Shown: piece after piece, positions 18,582-26,642 of the stretch
Position numbering within the stretch: the first letter of the stretch is position 1
Layout of the letters: every line of letters begins with the position of its first letter
Assembly: GCF_042661465.1 (NCBI RefSeq)
Contig: NZ_JBHSWE010000001.1
Span: forward strand, 5,580,001-5,644,000
From: Marinobacterium_A aestuariivivens
GTDB taxonomy: Bacteria; Pseudomonadota; Gammaproteobacteria; Pseudomonadales; Balneatricaceae
Direction: 5' to 3'
Length of the DNA: 64,000 nt
The notes under the pieces: generated by a model
What the model saw: the letters and a program-made list of their open reading frames with translations, nothing else
What the model was told of the DNA's origin: nothing
The model's database searches: none
Program-made: the position numbers and the translations under genes

Positions 18582-19817
18582 CTAGGCTTCTCTGGGCTTT
18601 CCGGCCATCGGCAGCCAGCAGGAAATCAGCGTCGTGACCGCCAGTAAGGCAGCGGAGATCCACAGACAGGCCGCGAGGCCCGCAGCGCCGAGTCCCGCCT
18701 GCTGGAACACCCAGCCCGACAGCAGGGTGCCGAGCAGCCGGCCCAGGGCGTTGGCCATGTAGTAGAAGCCGACGTCGAGGGAAACGCCGTCGCTATTGGC
18801 GTAACTGACGATCAGGAAGCTGTGCAGCGAGGAGTTGATCGCGAACAGCACGCCGAACAGCAGCAGGCCGCCGATCAGCAGCGAGGCCGGATCGAGGCGC
18901 GTGCCGAGACCGAGCGCGATCAGCACCGGCATCAGCGTCAGCAGCGCCGCCCAGATCAGGGCGCTGCGGCCATCGGGCACGCCGCCGGCCCGGGTGATGC
19001 GCGGCGCCAGCGCCTGCACCGCTCCGTAGCCGATCACCCAGAGCGCAAGGAAGCCGCCGGTCTGCCAGTGATCCCAGCCCAGCGTCTGCGACAGGAACAC
19101 CGGCAAGGCGACGACGAACCAGACATCGCGGGCACCGAACAGGCACAGCCGCGCGGCCGAGAGGATGTTGATGGCGCGGCTCTTGGAAAAGATGTCGCGG
19201 AATTTCGGCTTGTTTTTCGCCTTGCCCAGGTCTTTTTTCAGCAGCACCAGGCTCGCCAGCCAGACCAGCGCCAGTGCCGCCGCCATGGCACCCACCGCAC
19301 CGGCAAAGCCCAGTGCCATCAGCAGCGCGCCGCCGAGGAAGAAGCCGGCGCCCTTGAGGGCGTTCTTCGAACCGGTCAGCAGCGCCACCCACTTGTACAG
19401 GGTCCCATGGGCGTGGCCCGGTACCAGCAGCTTGATCGAGCTCTTGGCACTCATCTTGTTGAGGTCCTTGGCGATGCCCGACAGCGCCTGGGCGGCCATC
19501 ACCCAGGGCACGGTCAGCATCGCCGCCGGCACCAGCAGCATCGCCAGCGCCACCACCTGCAGCGCCAGGCCGATGTTCATGGTGCGGTTCAGCCCGATAT
19601 GGGCCCCGAGCCAGCCGCCCACCAGGTTGGTGATGACCCCGAAGATCTCGTAGAACAGGAACAGCAGGGCGATCTCCAGCGGACTGTAGCCCAGACCGTG
19701 GAAGTGCAGCACCACCAGCATGCGCAGCGCGCCGTCGGTCAGGGTGAAGGCCCAGTAGTTGCCGGTCACGACCAGGTACTGGCGGATCTCCGGGGATAGC
19801 TGGCTCAGGGCGCCCAA
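18582..19817 (-). CDS. arsJ: ArsJ organoarsenical efflux permease (MFS)
   Basis: A 411-residue MFS protein starting MGALSQLSPEIRQYLVVTGNYWAFTLTDGALRM, the characteristic N-terminus of ArsJ, with IAKDLNKMSAKSSIKLL and LFGARDVWFVVALPVFL. It is read three bases after the GAPDH gene, the usual arsenal: GAPDH makes 1-arseno-3-phosphoglycerate from arsenate and ArsJ exports it. The stop codon TAG lies within the CTAG at the border of the MITE-like element, so that insertion supplied or coincides with the end of the protein. The frame is otherwise intact. Confidence 0.92.
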   Translation of the reverse strand: MGALSQLSPEIRQYLVVTGNYWAFTLTDGALRMLVVLHFHGLGYSPLEIALLFLFYEIFGVITNLVGGWLGAHIGLNRTMNIGLALQVVALAMLLVPAAMLTVPWVMAAQALSGIAKDLNKMSAKSSIKLLVPGHAHGTLYKWVALLTGSKNALKGAGFFLGGALLMALGFAGAVGAMAAALALVWLASLVLLKKDLGKAKNKPKFRDIFSKSRAINILSAARLCLFGARDVWFVVALPVFLSQTLGWDHWQTGGFLALWVIGYGAVQALAPRITRAGGVPDGRSALIWAALLTLMPVLIALGLGTRLDPASLLIGGLLLFGVLFAINSSLHSFLIVSYANSDGVSLDVGFYYMANALGRLLGTLLSGWVFQQAGLGAAGLAACLWISAALLAVTTLISCWLPMAGKPREA

Positions 19818-19820
19818 GGG

Positions 19821-20834
19821 TCAGCTCTCCCGGTCCAGGCGGCCGACCTTGAGTGCCAGCTCGGCGGTACGGTTGGCGTAGCCCCACTCGTTGTCGTACC
19901 AGGCATAGAGCTTCACCTGGGTACCGTCGACGACCAGAGTGGACAGGGCATCGATGATGCTGGAGCGTGGGTCGGTCTTGTAGTCGATCGAGACCAGCGG
20001 ACGCTCCTCGTAGCCGAGGATGCCCCGGAGCGCGCCCTCGGCGGCTGCCTTGAGCATGGCATTGACCTCCTCGGCCGTGGTCGCATGGGCGACCTCGAAC
20101 ACGCAGTCGGTGATCGAGGCGTTCGCCAGCGGCACCCGGATGGCGTGGCCGTTCAGCTTGCCCTTGAGTTCCGGGAAGATATGGGTGATCGCCGTGGCGG
20201 AACCGGTGGTGGTCGGGATCAGGCTCATGCCGCAGGCGCGGGCACGGCGCAGATCCTTGTGCGGCGCATCCAGAATCGTCTGGGTGTTGGTGATGTCGTG
20301 CACCGTGGTCATCGAGCCGTGGCGGATGCCCAGCTGTTCGTGGATCACCTTGACCACCGGGGCCAGGCAGTTGGTGGTGCAGGAGGCGGCAGTCACGATG
20401 CGGTGTGCGGCCGGCTCGTAGAGATCGTCATTGACGCCCATCACGACGTTGAGCACGCCCTCCTCCTTGACGGGTGCGGTGACGACGACGCGCTTCACGC
20501 CCTGGTCGAGGTAGGCCTGCAGCAGCGCCCGGGTCTTCATTTTGCCGCTGGCCTCGATGACCAGGTCGCAACCACTCCAGTCGGTCTCGCCGATGGACTT
20601 GTTACGGGAAGTGCCGATACGCCGGTCGCCGACGCAGATCGCATCGCCCTCGGCCCTGGCTTCATGGGACCAGCGTCCGTGCACCGAGTCGAAGGTCAGC
20701 AGGTGCGCCAGGGTCGTGGCATCGCCGGCCGGGTCGTTGATGTGCACGAACTCGACCTCGCTCCAGTCCCAGGCGGCGCGCAGCGCCAGCCGTCCCATGC
20801 GGCCGAAGCCGTTGATACCTATCTTGATCGTCAT
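19821..20834 (-). CDS. Glyceraldehyde-3-phosphate dehydrogenase, ArsJ-associated
   Basis: A 337-residue type I GAPDH: NAD site IGINGFGRMGRLALRA, catalytic cysteine in TAASCTTNCLAP, and NEWGYANR near the C-terminus. It sits in an arsR-gapdh-arsJ operon. In such operons the enzyme uses arsenate instead of phosphate to make 1-arseno-3-phosphoglycerate, which ArsJ exports. This is established for the pair in Pseudomonas and inferred here from gene order. The window has no second GAPDH to compare. Confidence 0.93.
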   Translation of the reverse strand: MTIKIGINGFGRMGRLALRAAWDWSEVEFVHINDPAGDATTLAHLLTFDSVHGRWSHEARAEGDAICVGDRRIGTSRNKSIGETDWSGCDLVIEASGKMKTRALLQAYLDQGVKRVVVTAPVKEEGVLNVVMGVNDDLYEPAAHRIVTAASCTTNCLAPVVKVIHEQLGIRHGSMTTVHDITNTQTILDAPHKDLRRARACGMSLIPTTTGSATAITHIFPELKGKLNGHAIRVPLANASITDCVFEVAHATTAEEVNAMLKAAAEGALRGILGYEERPLVSIDYKTDPRSSIIDALSTLVVDGTQVKLYAWYDNEWGYANRTAELALKVGRLDRES

Positions 20835-20905
20835 CGGTTGAGTCTCCCGTTCGGGTTACGTGGGTCAAGTAGCAGGGCGCTGATCGCTCGTGGAGCTCTC
20901 CCCGG

Positions 20906-21262
20906 TCAGCAGCAGGCGGCAAGGCGCTGGGGCCGGTCGCCCATCTGCGCCAGCCGGCCGGCATCGGGGCTCAGCCAGTGACGGTTGGCGTCCAGCACGC
21001 CGCGCAGCAGGTCGACCACCCAGTCCGGCAGATGCGGGTGCAGCCGGTAGTACACCCATTGGCCCTGGCGGCGGTCCTGCAGCAGACCGCAGCCACGCAG
21101 CTGGGCGAGATGCCGCGACACCTTGGGCTGGCTGTGGTCGAGCGCGCAGCAGAGTTCGCAGACGCAGAGCTCCGTTTCCTGGGTGATCAGCAGCATGATC
21201 CGCACCCGGGTTTCGTCGGCCAGGCATTTGAATACCTTGGTGGGAGTCAGGAGTTCAGCCAT
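20906..21262 (-). CDS. arsR: ArsR-family arsenical-responsive repressor
   Basis: A winged-helix ArsR/SmtB protein of about 118 residues. The As(III) site is probably formed by the cysteines in ELCVCELCCALDHSQPKVSRHLA, where ELCVCEL is the classic ArsR motif. Start taken at the ATG at 21262 (MAELLTPTKVFKCLADETR); a GTG four codons upstream is an alternative. It heads the leftward operon with GAPDH and arsJ and probably represses that operon; control of the divergently located arsO-acr3 genes is possible but not shown. Confidence 0.9.
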   Translation of the reverse strand: MAELLTPTKVFKCLADETRVRIMLLITQETELCVCELCCALDHSQPKVSRHLAQLRGCGLLQDRRQGQWVYYRLHPHLPDWVVDLLRGVLDANRHWLSPDAGRLAQMGDRPQRLAACC

Positions 21263-21712
21263 GGCGAGTCTCACTTTTTGGTTTTCACCAGCACGAACAT
21301 CTTTGGGATCTTCCAGTCGAAAAACGGCAATGAATATATGGAAATCCGAATGTATTGTAAAGAACGGGCCTGGACGAAAGATCCACTGTCACTTGATGGC
21401 TGGCTTCAGCCAGCATTTTTGGACAGAGCCGCCATTCCAAATAATAGAAATGATCATATATATGGTAAATGTAATATTTATGACAGAAACGGCAGGCCGG
21501 TTGCTTGCGCACACCCGCGTCAGCGGGATCGCGGTCAGCATCAGCTGCGGCGGCGACGAGATCGAAACACTGCAGGCCTGCCGGGGTTGAAAGGGCATCA
21601 CTCCCCCTTCCCACTGAGCTGAATATCGCCGGTGGCGGCTTTACTTTCGCCGCCAATGGGCTTTGCTCTTAGGTAGTGTTTCCGATAAAGCCGGCTCCGG
21701 AAGGAGGTCCAG
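21263..21712. other. AT-rich intergenic region with terminator-like hairpin
   Basis: This 450-bp stretch lies between arsR (-) and the class II aldolase gene (+). It contains the arsR promoter region (ATATATGGAAATCC near 21335). A perfect hairpin GCTGGCT/AGCCAGC at 21399-21414 is followed by ATTTTT. Another hairpin, TGGCGGC/GCCGCCA, is at 21634-21656. A frame of 36 codons starts at 21480 (MTETAGRLLAHTRVSG) and has no recognisable relative. I would not call a gene here. Confidence 0.5.
21399..21420 (+). terminator. Intrinsic terminator-like hairpin
   Basis: GCTGGCTTCAGCCAGC folds into a 7-bp stem and is followed by ATTTTT on the + strand. No + strand gene ends just before it, so it may end a short untranslated transcript. 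Confidence 0.5.
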
Positions 21713-22480
21713 GTGTTTGAACTGCCTGTAATCGACATGCAAGCGCAGGTCCCGACCGACGAGTGGCGGCTGCGGGTCGATCTGGCCGCCTGCTATCGTC
21801 TCGTCGCCCATTTCGGCTGGGACGACCTGATCTACACCCACATCTCGGCCCGCGTACCCGGCAGCCACCACTTCCTGGTCAATCCATTCGGCCTGACCTT
21901 CGACGAAATCACGGCGTCCAGCCTGGTCAAGGTCGATCTGGACGGCCGGGTGCTGAACGACACGCCGTTCAGCTTCAATCCCGCGGGCTTTACCATTCAC
22001 AGCGCCATACACGAGGCGCGCGACGATGCCCGCTGCGTGCTTCACCTGCACACCAACGCCACCATCGCCGTCGCCACGCAAAAGGCGGGGCTGCTGCCAT
22101 TGAGCCAGTTCGCGCTTTTTTCGTTACCGTCGCTGGGATATCACGCCTACGAAGGCCTGGCGGTCAACCCGGATGAAAAGCGACGCCTGCAGGAGGATCT
22201 GGGCAGCAACCACCATCTGCTGCTGCGCAATCACGGCGCCCTGACCGTCGGACCGACCGTCGGCGACGCCTTCATGCGGATGTATGACCTCCAGCGGGCC
22301 TGTGAGATTCAGCTGCTGCTGCTGGCCTCGAAAGCTGAAACCGTGCCGGTTTCAGCCGCCATCGTCCACGGCATCGCGCAACAGGCCGGCGTGGTGCATT
22401 CCGGCACCACCGGCGGCTGCAAGAACTGGCCGGCCATGCTGCGCAAGGCCTACCGCCTGGACCCGGGTTTCGCCGCCTGA
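21713..22480 (+). CDS. Class II aldolase/adducin-family protein
   Basis: A 255-residue protein starting with GTG, eight bases after AAGGAGGT, a very strong ribosome site. Family features: GWDDLIYTHISARVPG near the N-terminus, the metal ligands HLHTN and a histidine in LLLRNHGALTVG, and the acid residue segment AIHEAR. Such proteins are aldolases for sugar-acid or phosphosugar substrates or related decarboxylases. Adjacent enolase-superfamily dehydratase, lactonase and SDR genes suggest that it cleaves a keto-deoxy sugar acid, which is inference. Confidence 0.85.
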   Translation: MFELPVIDMQAQVPTDEWRLRVDLAACYRLVAHFGWDDLIYTHISARVPGSHHFLVNPFGLTFDEITASSLVKVDLDGRVLNDTPFSFNPAGFTIHSAIHEARDDARCVLHLHTNATIAVATQKAGLLPLSQFALFSLPSLGYHAYEGLAVNPDEKRRLQEDLGSNHHLLLRNHGALTVGPTVGDAFMRMYDLQRACEIQLLLLASKAETVPVSAAIVHGIAQQAGVVHSGTTGGCKNWPAMLRKAYRLDPGFAA

Positions 22481-22512
22481 GGAACCCGAATTCCGCACAC
22501 CAAGGAGCCGAT

Positions 22513-23688
22513 ATGAAAATCAAAGCTGTCGAAATTTTCGATATAGAGTGCCCGAAGCGCCCGGTCTGGCATCCGGTGTTTGTGCGCATCCATACCGACG
22601 AGGGCATCAGCGGCGTCGGCGAGGCCGGCCTGGCCTACGACCTTGGCCACAGCGCGGCGGCCGCCATGATCAGGGAGATCGCCGACGCCATGCTGCTCGG
22701 CTGGGATCCGTTACAGACCGAACGGCTCTGGAGCCGGATGCTGCGGGAAAGCTTCTGGGGCCTGGGCGGCGGTCCGGTGATCTATTCCGCCATGAGCGCC
22801 ATCGACACCGCGCTCTGGGATATCAAGGGCAAGGCCCTGGGGCTGCCCGTCTACCAGTTGCTGGGCGGCAAACACAACGACCGGCTGCGTACTTATGCCA
22901 GTCAACTGCAGTTCGACTGGGACCGCGAATTCAATCGCCTCGTTGAACCGGCCGACTACGGCCGGGCCGCGGAGAAGGCCGTCGCCGAAGGCTACGACTG
23001 CGTCAAGGTCGATCCCATCATGTACGACAGCGACGGCGTCACCCATTTCGACCGCACCCGCATCTTCACCCGCCCGGAAATGAAACTGTTCCGCGCCCGC
23101 CTGCAGGCGATCCGGGATGCCGTCGGCGACGATGTCGATATCATCTTCGAATGCCACAGCCTGCCCGGCGCGACAACGGCCATCCAGCTCGGCGAGCTCT
23201 GCGAGGAGGTCGGTTGCATGTACTTCGAGGAGCCGGTCAATTACCTCAACTCCGCGCTCCACGCCAAGGTGGCGGCAGCGGTCAGGGTGCCTCTCGCGGG
23301 TGGCGAGCGCCTCTACAACCGCTGGGGTGTGCGCCCCTATTTCGAGGACCAGAGCCTGGACGTGCTGCAGCCCGACGTGGGTCTTTGCGGCGGACTGACC
23401 GAAACCAGGAAAGTGTGCGACTACGCCGACATTTACGATATCCGGATTCAGGCCCACGTCTGCGGCGGTCCGGTCGCCACCGCCGCGGCGCTGCAGCTGG
23501 AATCGGCCATTCCCAACTTCCTGATCCATGAACATCACACCTATGCAATCAAGGACTGGAACCGGGAACTCTGCCTGCAGGATTACCAGCCGGTCAACGG
23601 CGTCTTTCAGGCACCGGACGCACCGGGCCTCGGGATCGAACTGAACGATGAGGTGGTGATGCGCTCGCCACGGGTCGAGGTGAAATAG
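22513..23688 (+). CDS. Enolase-superfamily (mandelate racemase-like) dehydratase
   Basis: A 391-residue protein with the MR/MLE layout: N-terminal capping domain (VFVRIHTDEGISGVGEAGLAY), then a barrel with CVKVDP (base), DIIFECHS, FEEPVN and GGERL as the three metal ligands, and a histidine in RIQAHVCGGPVATAAAL. The closest functional types are galactonate, fuconate or rhamnonate dehydratases; the substrate cannot be fixed. It is 32 bp behind the class II aldolase gene on the same strand, so one operon. The frame is intact. Confidence 0.87.
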   Translation: MKIKAVEIFDIECPKRPVWHPVFVRIHTDEGISGVGEAGLAYDLGHSAAAAMIREIADAMLLGWDPLQTERLWSRMLRESFWGLGGGPVIYSAMSAIDTALWDIKGKALGLPVYQLLGGKHNDRLRTYASQLQFDWDREFNRLVEPADYGRAAEKAVAEGYDCVKVDPIMYDSDGVTHFDRTRIFTRPEMKLFRARLQAIRDAVGDDVDIIFECHSLPGATTAIQLGELCEEVGCMYFEEPVNYLNSALHAKVAAAVRVPLAGGERLYNRWGVRPYFEDQSLDVLQPDVGLCGGLTETRKVCDYADIYDIRIQAHVCGGPVATAAALQLESAIPNFLIHEHHTYAIKDWNRELCLQDYQPVNGVFQAPDAPGLGIELNDEVVMRSPRVEVK

Positions 23689-23755
23689 CTCCCACGATCG
23701 GGGGTTGTCCGGGCCCCTTGAAGCACACCCGGTTTCCCGCCAAAGTGCGGCAAAC

Positions 23756-24604
23756 TCAAAACCCGTACCAGCGCCGGGCATTGCCCGAACAGAGCGCCTC
23801 GCGCTCGGTTTCAGTAAAGCCCGGCAGCGAGCAGTACCATTGCCACAGCTCGCCATAGCGGGTAGCCAACTCGCAAAGCGGGAAATTGCTGGCCAGCATC
23901 ACCCGTTCGATGCCGAAGCGCTCGATAACGGTTCCGAGCACCTGCTCGGCCCATCGGGGTCGCCAGCGCCGTGCAACCAACTCCCAACCAGAGCATTTGA
24001 TCGCACAATGCGGGAACTGCGCCAGCCGCCCGATATTCGCCTGCCAGGCAACCCATCGCCCGCCGTCTATCGGCGGAAAGCCGCCATGGCCAATACAGAC
24101 GCGCAGTTCCGGATTGGCTGCCAGTTGGCGGCAGAGCTGTGCGACGCTCTCGTCATCGGTTGCGAAGAGTTGCGCTTCGAAGATCAGCTGTTTCGCACCC
24201 AGACGTTCCAGCGCGTCCGCCACCGTTTTCAGGCTCAGCAATTCCGCCGCCCTTTCGTCGAGGATCTGGCGAATGCCGACGAGCGACGGATAGCTCTGCA
24301 ACCGGTCCAGGACCTCGGCGAAGTCCGCTTGGCGCAGGTCGGCAAAGGCGATGCTGCGAAAGGGTCTGCGACAATGACGCTCGAGCCAGGCCAGCTCCCG
24401 CCAGGGCGCCGCATTGTCGAACCCCGCCTCTATATGGACAAAGCCTTCCAGCTCGAGCGGTGACGGCAACTTCAGGTCCGCCTCGAGATAGTCGCGCCGC
24501 AGCTGCGGCTTGTCCGGCCAGGCCGGCGGCGGGTCCGGTTTCAGCCAGCCGTAGTCGCCTTCGGCGAGGTCGAAGAGGTGCAGATGGGGGTCGATAATCT
24601 TCAT
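23756..24604 (-). CDS. Amidohydrolase-family lactonase (COG3618 type)
   Basis: A 282-residue TIM-barrel hydrolase starting MKIIDPHLHLFDLAEGDYGWL, with the HxH motif PHLHL, a histidine in VCIGHGGFPP and the aspartate/asparagine region MLASNFPLCEL. This group includes L-fuconolactonase and 4-sulfomuconolactonase. In MLASNFP the usual aspartate of the family (often GSDWP) is an asparagine, which is worth noting. It converges on the dehydratase operon and is followed by an SDR reading the same way. Hydrolysis of a sugar lactone is the likely role. Confidence 0.8.
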   Translation of the reverse strand: MKIIDPHLHLFDLAEGDYGWLKPDPPPAWPDKPQLRRDYLEADLKLPSPLELEGFVHIEAGFDNAAPWRELAWLERHCRRPFRSIAFADLRQADFAEVLDRLQSYPSLVGIRQILDERAAELLSLKTVADALERLGAKQLIFEAQLFATDDESVAQLCRQLAANPELRVCIGHGGFPPIDGGRWVAWQANIGRLAQFPHCAIKCSGWELVARRWRPRWAEQVLGTVIERFGIERVMLASNFPLCELATRYGELWQWYCSLPGFTETEREALCSGNARRWYGF

Positions 24605-24614
24605 CCGGCGCGGC

Positions 24615-25343
24615 TCAGCGGGCGGTATAACCGCCGTCGATGACCTGCAGGCTGCCGGTGATGAAGGACGCCTTGTCGCTGGCGAGAAAATGGATCAGCG
24701 CGGCTACTTCCTCGGGACGGCCGATGCGTCCCAGCGGCTGCAGCTGCGCCTCTTCGGCATGGACCGCCGCTTCCTCGGCACCGCTGCGGGCACAGTAGGC
24801 ATCGATCGCCTTGTGGTACAGCGGCGTATCGATCGTGCCCGGACAGACGGCATTGGCGCGAATGCCATATTGCGCATAGTCCAGCGCCGTCGTCCTGGCC
24901 ATCGAGGCAATGGCCGACTTGCTGAGGTTGTAGATAAAGGAGTTGGACTTGCCGACCAGCGCCTGGTCCGACGCGGTCAGCACGATGGCACCGCCGTGCT
25001 GCGCCTTCATCGCGGGCAGCACCGTACGTATCGCGGCATAGGCCCCTTTCACATTGGTCGCGAATACCCGGTCGAAATCCGCCTCGGCGGTGTCTTCGAT
25101 GGTGGCGGAGAAATGAATGCCGGCGTTGGCCACCAGCACATCGATGCGACCGGTTGTCGCCAGTATGCCCGCAATCGCCCGTTCGACCTCGGCCACCCGC
25201 GTCATGTCGCAACGGATCGTTTCGCAGGCATCGGTGGCTGTGATATCCAGGTTGAAGACCCGATATCCGTCCTCAATAAAGACCTCGACGACACTTCGTC
25301 CGATGCCCGATGATCCCCCGGTGACGATACAGACCCTGCCCAT
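24615..25343 (-). CDS. Short-chain dehydrogenase/reductase
   Basis: Start set at the ATG at 25343 (MGRVCIVTGGSSGIGRSVVE); the longer upstream frame is not family-like. The protein of 242 residues has the cofactor loop TGGSSGIG, NAG in VLVANAGIH, the catalytic Ser region TASDQALVG and YNLSKSA (Tyr and Lys), and ends VIDGGYTAR. It ends 10 bp before the lactonase start. A sugar dehydrogenase making the lactone for that enzyme would fit. Confidence 0.87.
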   Translation of the reverse strand: MGRVCIVTGGSSGIGRSVVEVFIEDGYRVFNLDITATDACETIRCDMTRVAEVERAIAGILATTGRIDVLVANAGIHFSATIEDTAEADFDRVFATNVKGAYAAIRTVLPAMKAQHGGAIVLTASDQALVGKSNSFIYNLSKSAIASMARTTALDYAQYGIRANAVCPGTIDTPLYHKAIDAYCARSGAEEAAVHAEEAQLQPLGRIGRPEEVAALIHFLASDKASFITGSLQVIDGGYTAR

Positions 25344-25354
25344 GGCCTCTCCCC

Positions 25355-25837
25355 TTACCGGACCAGGCCCGGGCTCAGCATCCAGCGCACCCGATACCGC
25401 TGCGCACGGTCTGGATCGGGGGTCAGCTTGACCAGGCCCGCGTTTTCGAAGGCGACAACGGTTTGAGCTTCGTTCCCGGTCATCAGCAGGGCCGCCAGTC
25501 GCGCCAGCGATGGCAGATGCCCCACCAGCGTCAGCGCTTCCACGCCTTCGGCTGTGCGCTCCTGCAGCCATTCCACCAGGGGCATGACGGGATCCTTGGG
25601 ATTGAGGCCGGCCAGATACTGCACCCGCCCCCTGCGATTCAGCGCCTCGGCCAGGATTTCGGCGCTTTCCCGCGCTCTGACCTTGCCGCTGTGATAAATC
25701 GGGCCCGACTCCAGTCCCAGTTCGGCCGTCCGGTTCGCGACGCGATGGACCGCATTCAACCCCTCCTCGCTCAGGTGCCGCTCCGGATCCGTCTCCTTAT
25801 CAGCGGCGAGCCCATGTTGCATCAGATAGATCTCCAT
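25355..25837 (-). CDS. sixA: SixA-like phosphohistidine phosphatase
   Basis: A 160-residue histidine-phosphatase protein: MEIYLMQHGLAADKETDPER, then SGKVRARESAEILAEAL and LTLVGHLPSLARLAALL. The catalytic motif reads QHG rather than the RHG of E. coli SixA, a variant common in other SixA-like proteins. SixA removes phosphate from histidine of phosphotransfer (HPt or PTS) proteins. It ends 11 bp before the SDR start and may share its transcript. Frame intact. Confidence 0.85.
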   Translation of the reverse strand: MEIYLMQHGLAADKETDPERHLSEEGLNAVHRVANRTAELGLESGPIYHSGKVRARESAEILAEALNRRGRVQYLAGLNPKDPVMPLVEWLQERTAEGVEALTLVGHLPSLARLAALLMTGNEAQTVVAFENAGLVKLTPDPDRAQRYRVRWMLSPGLVR

Positions 25838-25864
25838 TGCCGCCTCCCAGTTGCGCTACAGCTC

Positions 25865-25920
25865 GGGAACCTGCGAAAAGATCCCCGTGATTCTTATTGG
25901 GGCCATCAACGCAGGTTCCC
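25865..25920. repeat. Perfect 11-bp inverted repeat with inner stem
   Basis: GGGAACCTGCG (25865-25875) and CGCAGGTTCCC (25910-25920) are perfect complements 34 bp apart; inside, CCCC and GGGG can pair as well. It lies just upstream of sixA. Confidence 0.6.
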
Positions 25921-25990
25921 TAAGTGTAGGTCCATACCATTGAATGCGAGCGGGATGGGCTGCGATGGATCTCCTGGCGTGAAATCGAAG

Positions 25991-26020
25991 CGGTGTTTTT
26001 CGCCGGTCGGCGAAAAACCG
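25991..26020 (-). terminator. Hairpin after the anchor-protein gene
   Basis: TTTTTCGCCG and CGGCGAAAAA pair around GT, extended by CGG/CCG. It lies 19 bp downstream of the leftward gene ending at 26039 and carries its own A/T-rich lower stem, so it may terminate on both strands. Confidence 0.6.
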
Positions 26021-26038
26021 CAAGGGCGGAATCCCCTG

Positions 26039-26632
26039 TCAGGGCTGGTAGAGCTCGGCGTAATAACCGGCGGTCGTCAGGTGCACCGTCACCGGCTCGG
26101 ACCCGTTGTTCTGCCAGTACCAGCCATGGGTGCCCTCGAACGGCGCCTCGAAGGAGCCGCTGGCCGTGGTCTCGTTGCGGCCGAGCCAGAAACTGGTGAA
26201 ATCATCGCCGGCATTCGGCGGCTCGCCGTGCATATCGAAACTGACCGCGCCGCCCTCGACCTGCCAGTGGAAGACGAAGTTCTCGCCCGCCTGCATCAGC
26301 GCCTTGATTTCGGCGCCCTGCCCCGGCAGGAGGGTCAGCGACATCTTGTCCGAGCGATAGCCGGTCTCGCTCTTCCAGACCGGCCCGACCGCCGCGCCGG
26401 GCGGCTCGACTGAAGCCACGCCGGCGCTGCCTTCGGGTTCCGCTGCATCGGCGGCACTCAGCCCGGTCAACCCCATGGACTTGCCGAGCCCGGTGGGATC
26501 GATGCCGTATTCGGCGGGCAGTATGGTGGTCACCAGCAGGGCGCCAGCGGTGACCGCGGCAATCGCAGTCGCCTTGACGAGACGCTTGCCGGAGGGCAGC
26601 CCCTCGCGGCTCAGATTGGAAATATCACGCAT
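26039..26632 (-). CDS. Membrane-anchored periplasmic protein next to HupE
   Basis: A 197-residue protein with one N-terminal membrane anchor (KATAIAAVTAGALLVTTILP) and a periplasmic beta-rich domain (SDKMSLTLLPGQGAEIKALMQAG split by FHWQVEGGAVSFDMHGEP and THGWYWQN). Proteins of this type are often found beside HupE/UreJ-like genes and annotated only as transmembrane anchor proteins. It begins 10 bp after the HupE-like gene, so the two are probably one transcript. Aromatic and His residues (HGEPPN, THGWYWQN) could bind a ligand. Function unknown. Confidence 0.75.
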   Translation of the reverse strand: MRDISNLSREGLPSGKRLVKATAIAAVTAGALLVTTILPAEYGIDPTGLGKSMGLTGLSAADAAEPEGSAGVASVEPPGAAVGPVWKSETGYRSDKMSLTLLPGQGAEIKALMQAGENFVFHWQVEGGAVSFDMHGEPPNAGDDFTSFWLGRNETTASGSFEAPFEGTHGWYWQNNGSEPVTVHLTTAGYYAELYQP

Positions 26633-26642
26633 CCTGGATTCC

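Noticed and set aside
21285..21656. A 123-codon open frame on the - strand upstream of arsR
   Set aside because: Crosses AT-rich promoter DNA and a terminator hairpin; no similarity or ribosome site.
25865..25920. Inverted repeat considered as an integron attC site
   Set aside because: The conserved core sites of attC are not present and there is no gene cassette or integrase nearby.
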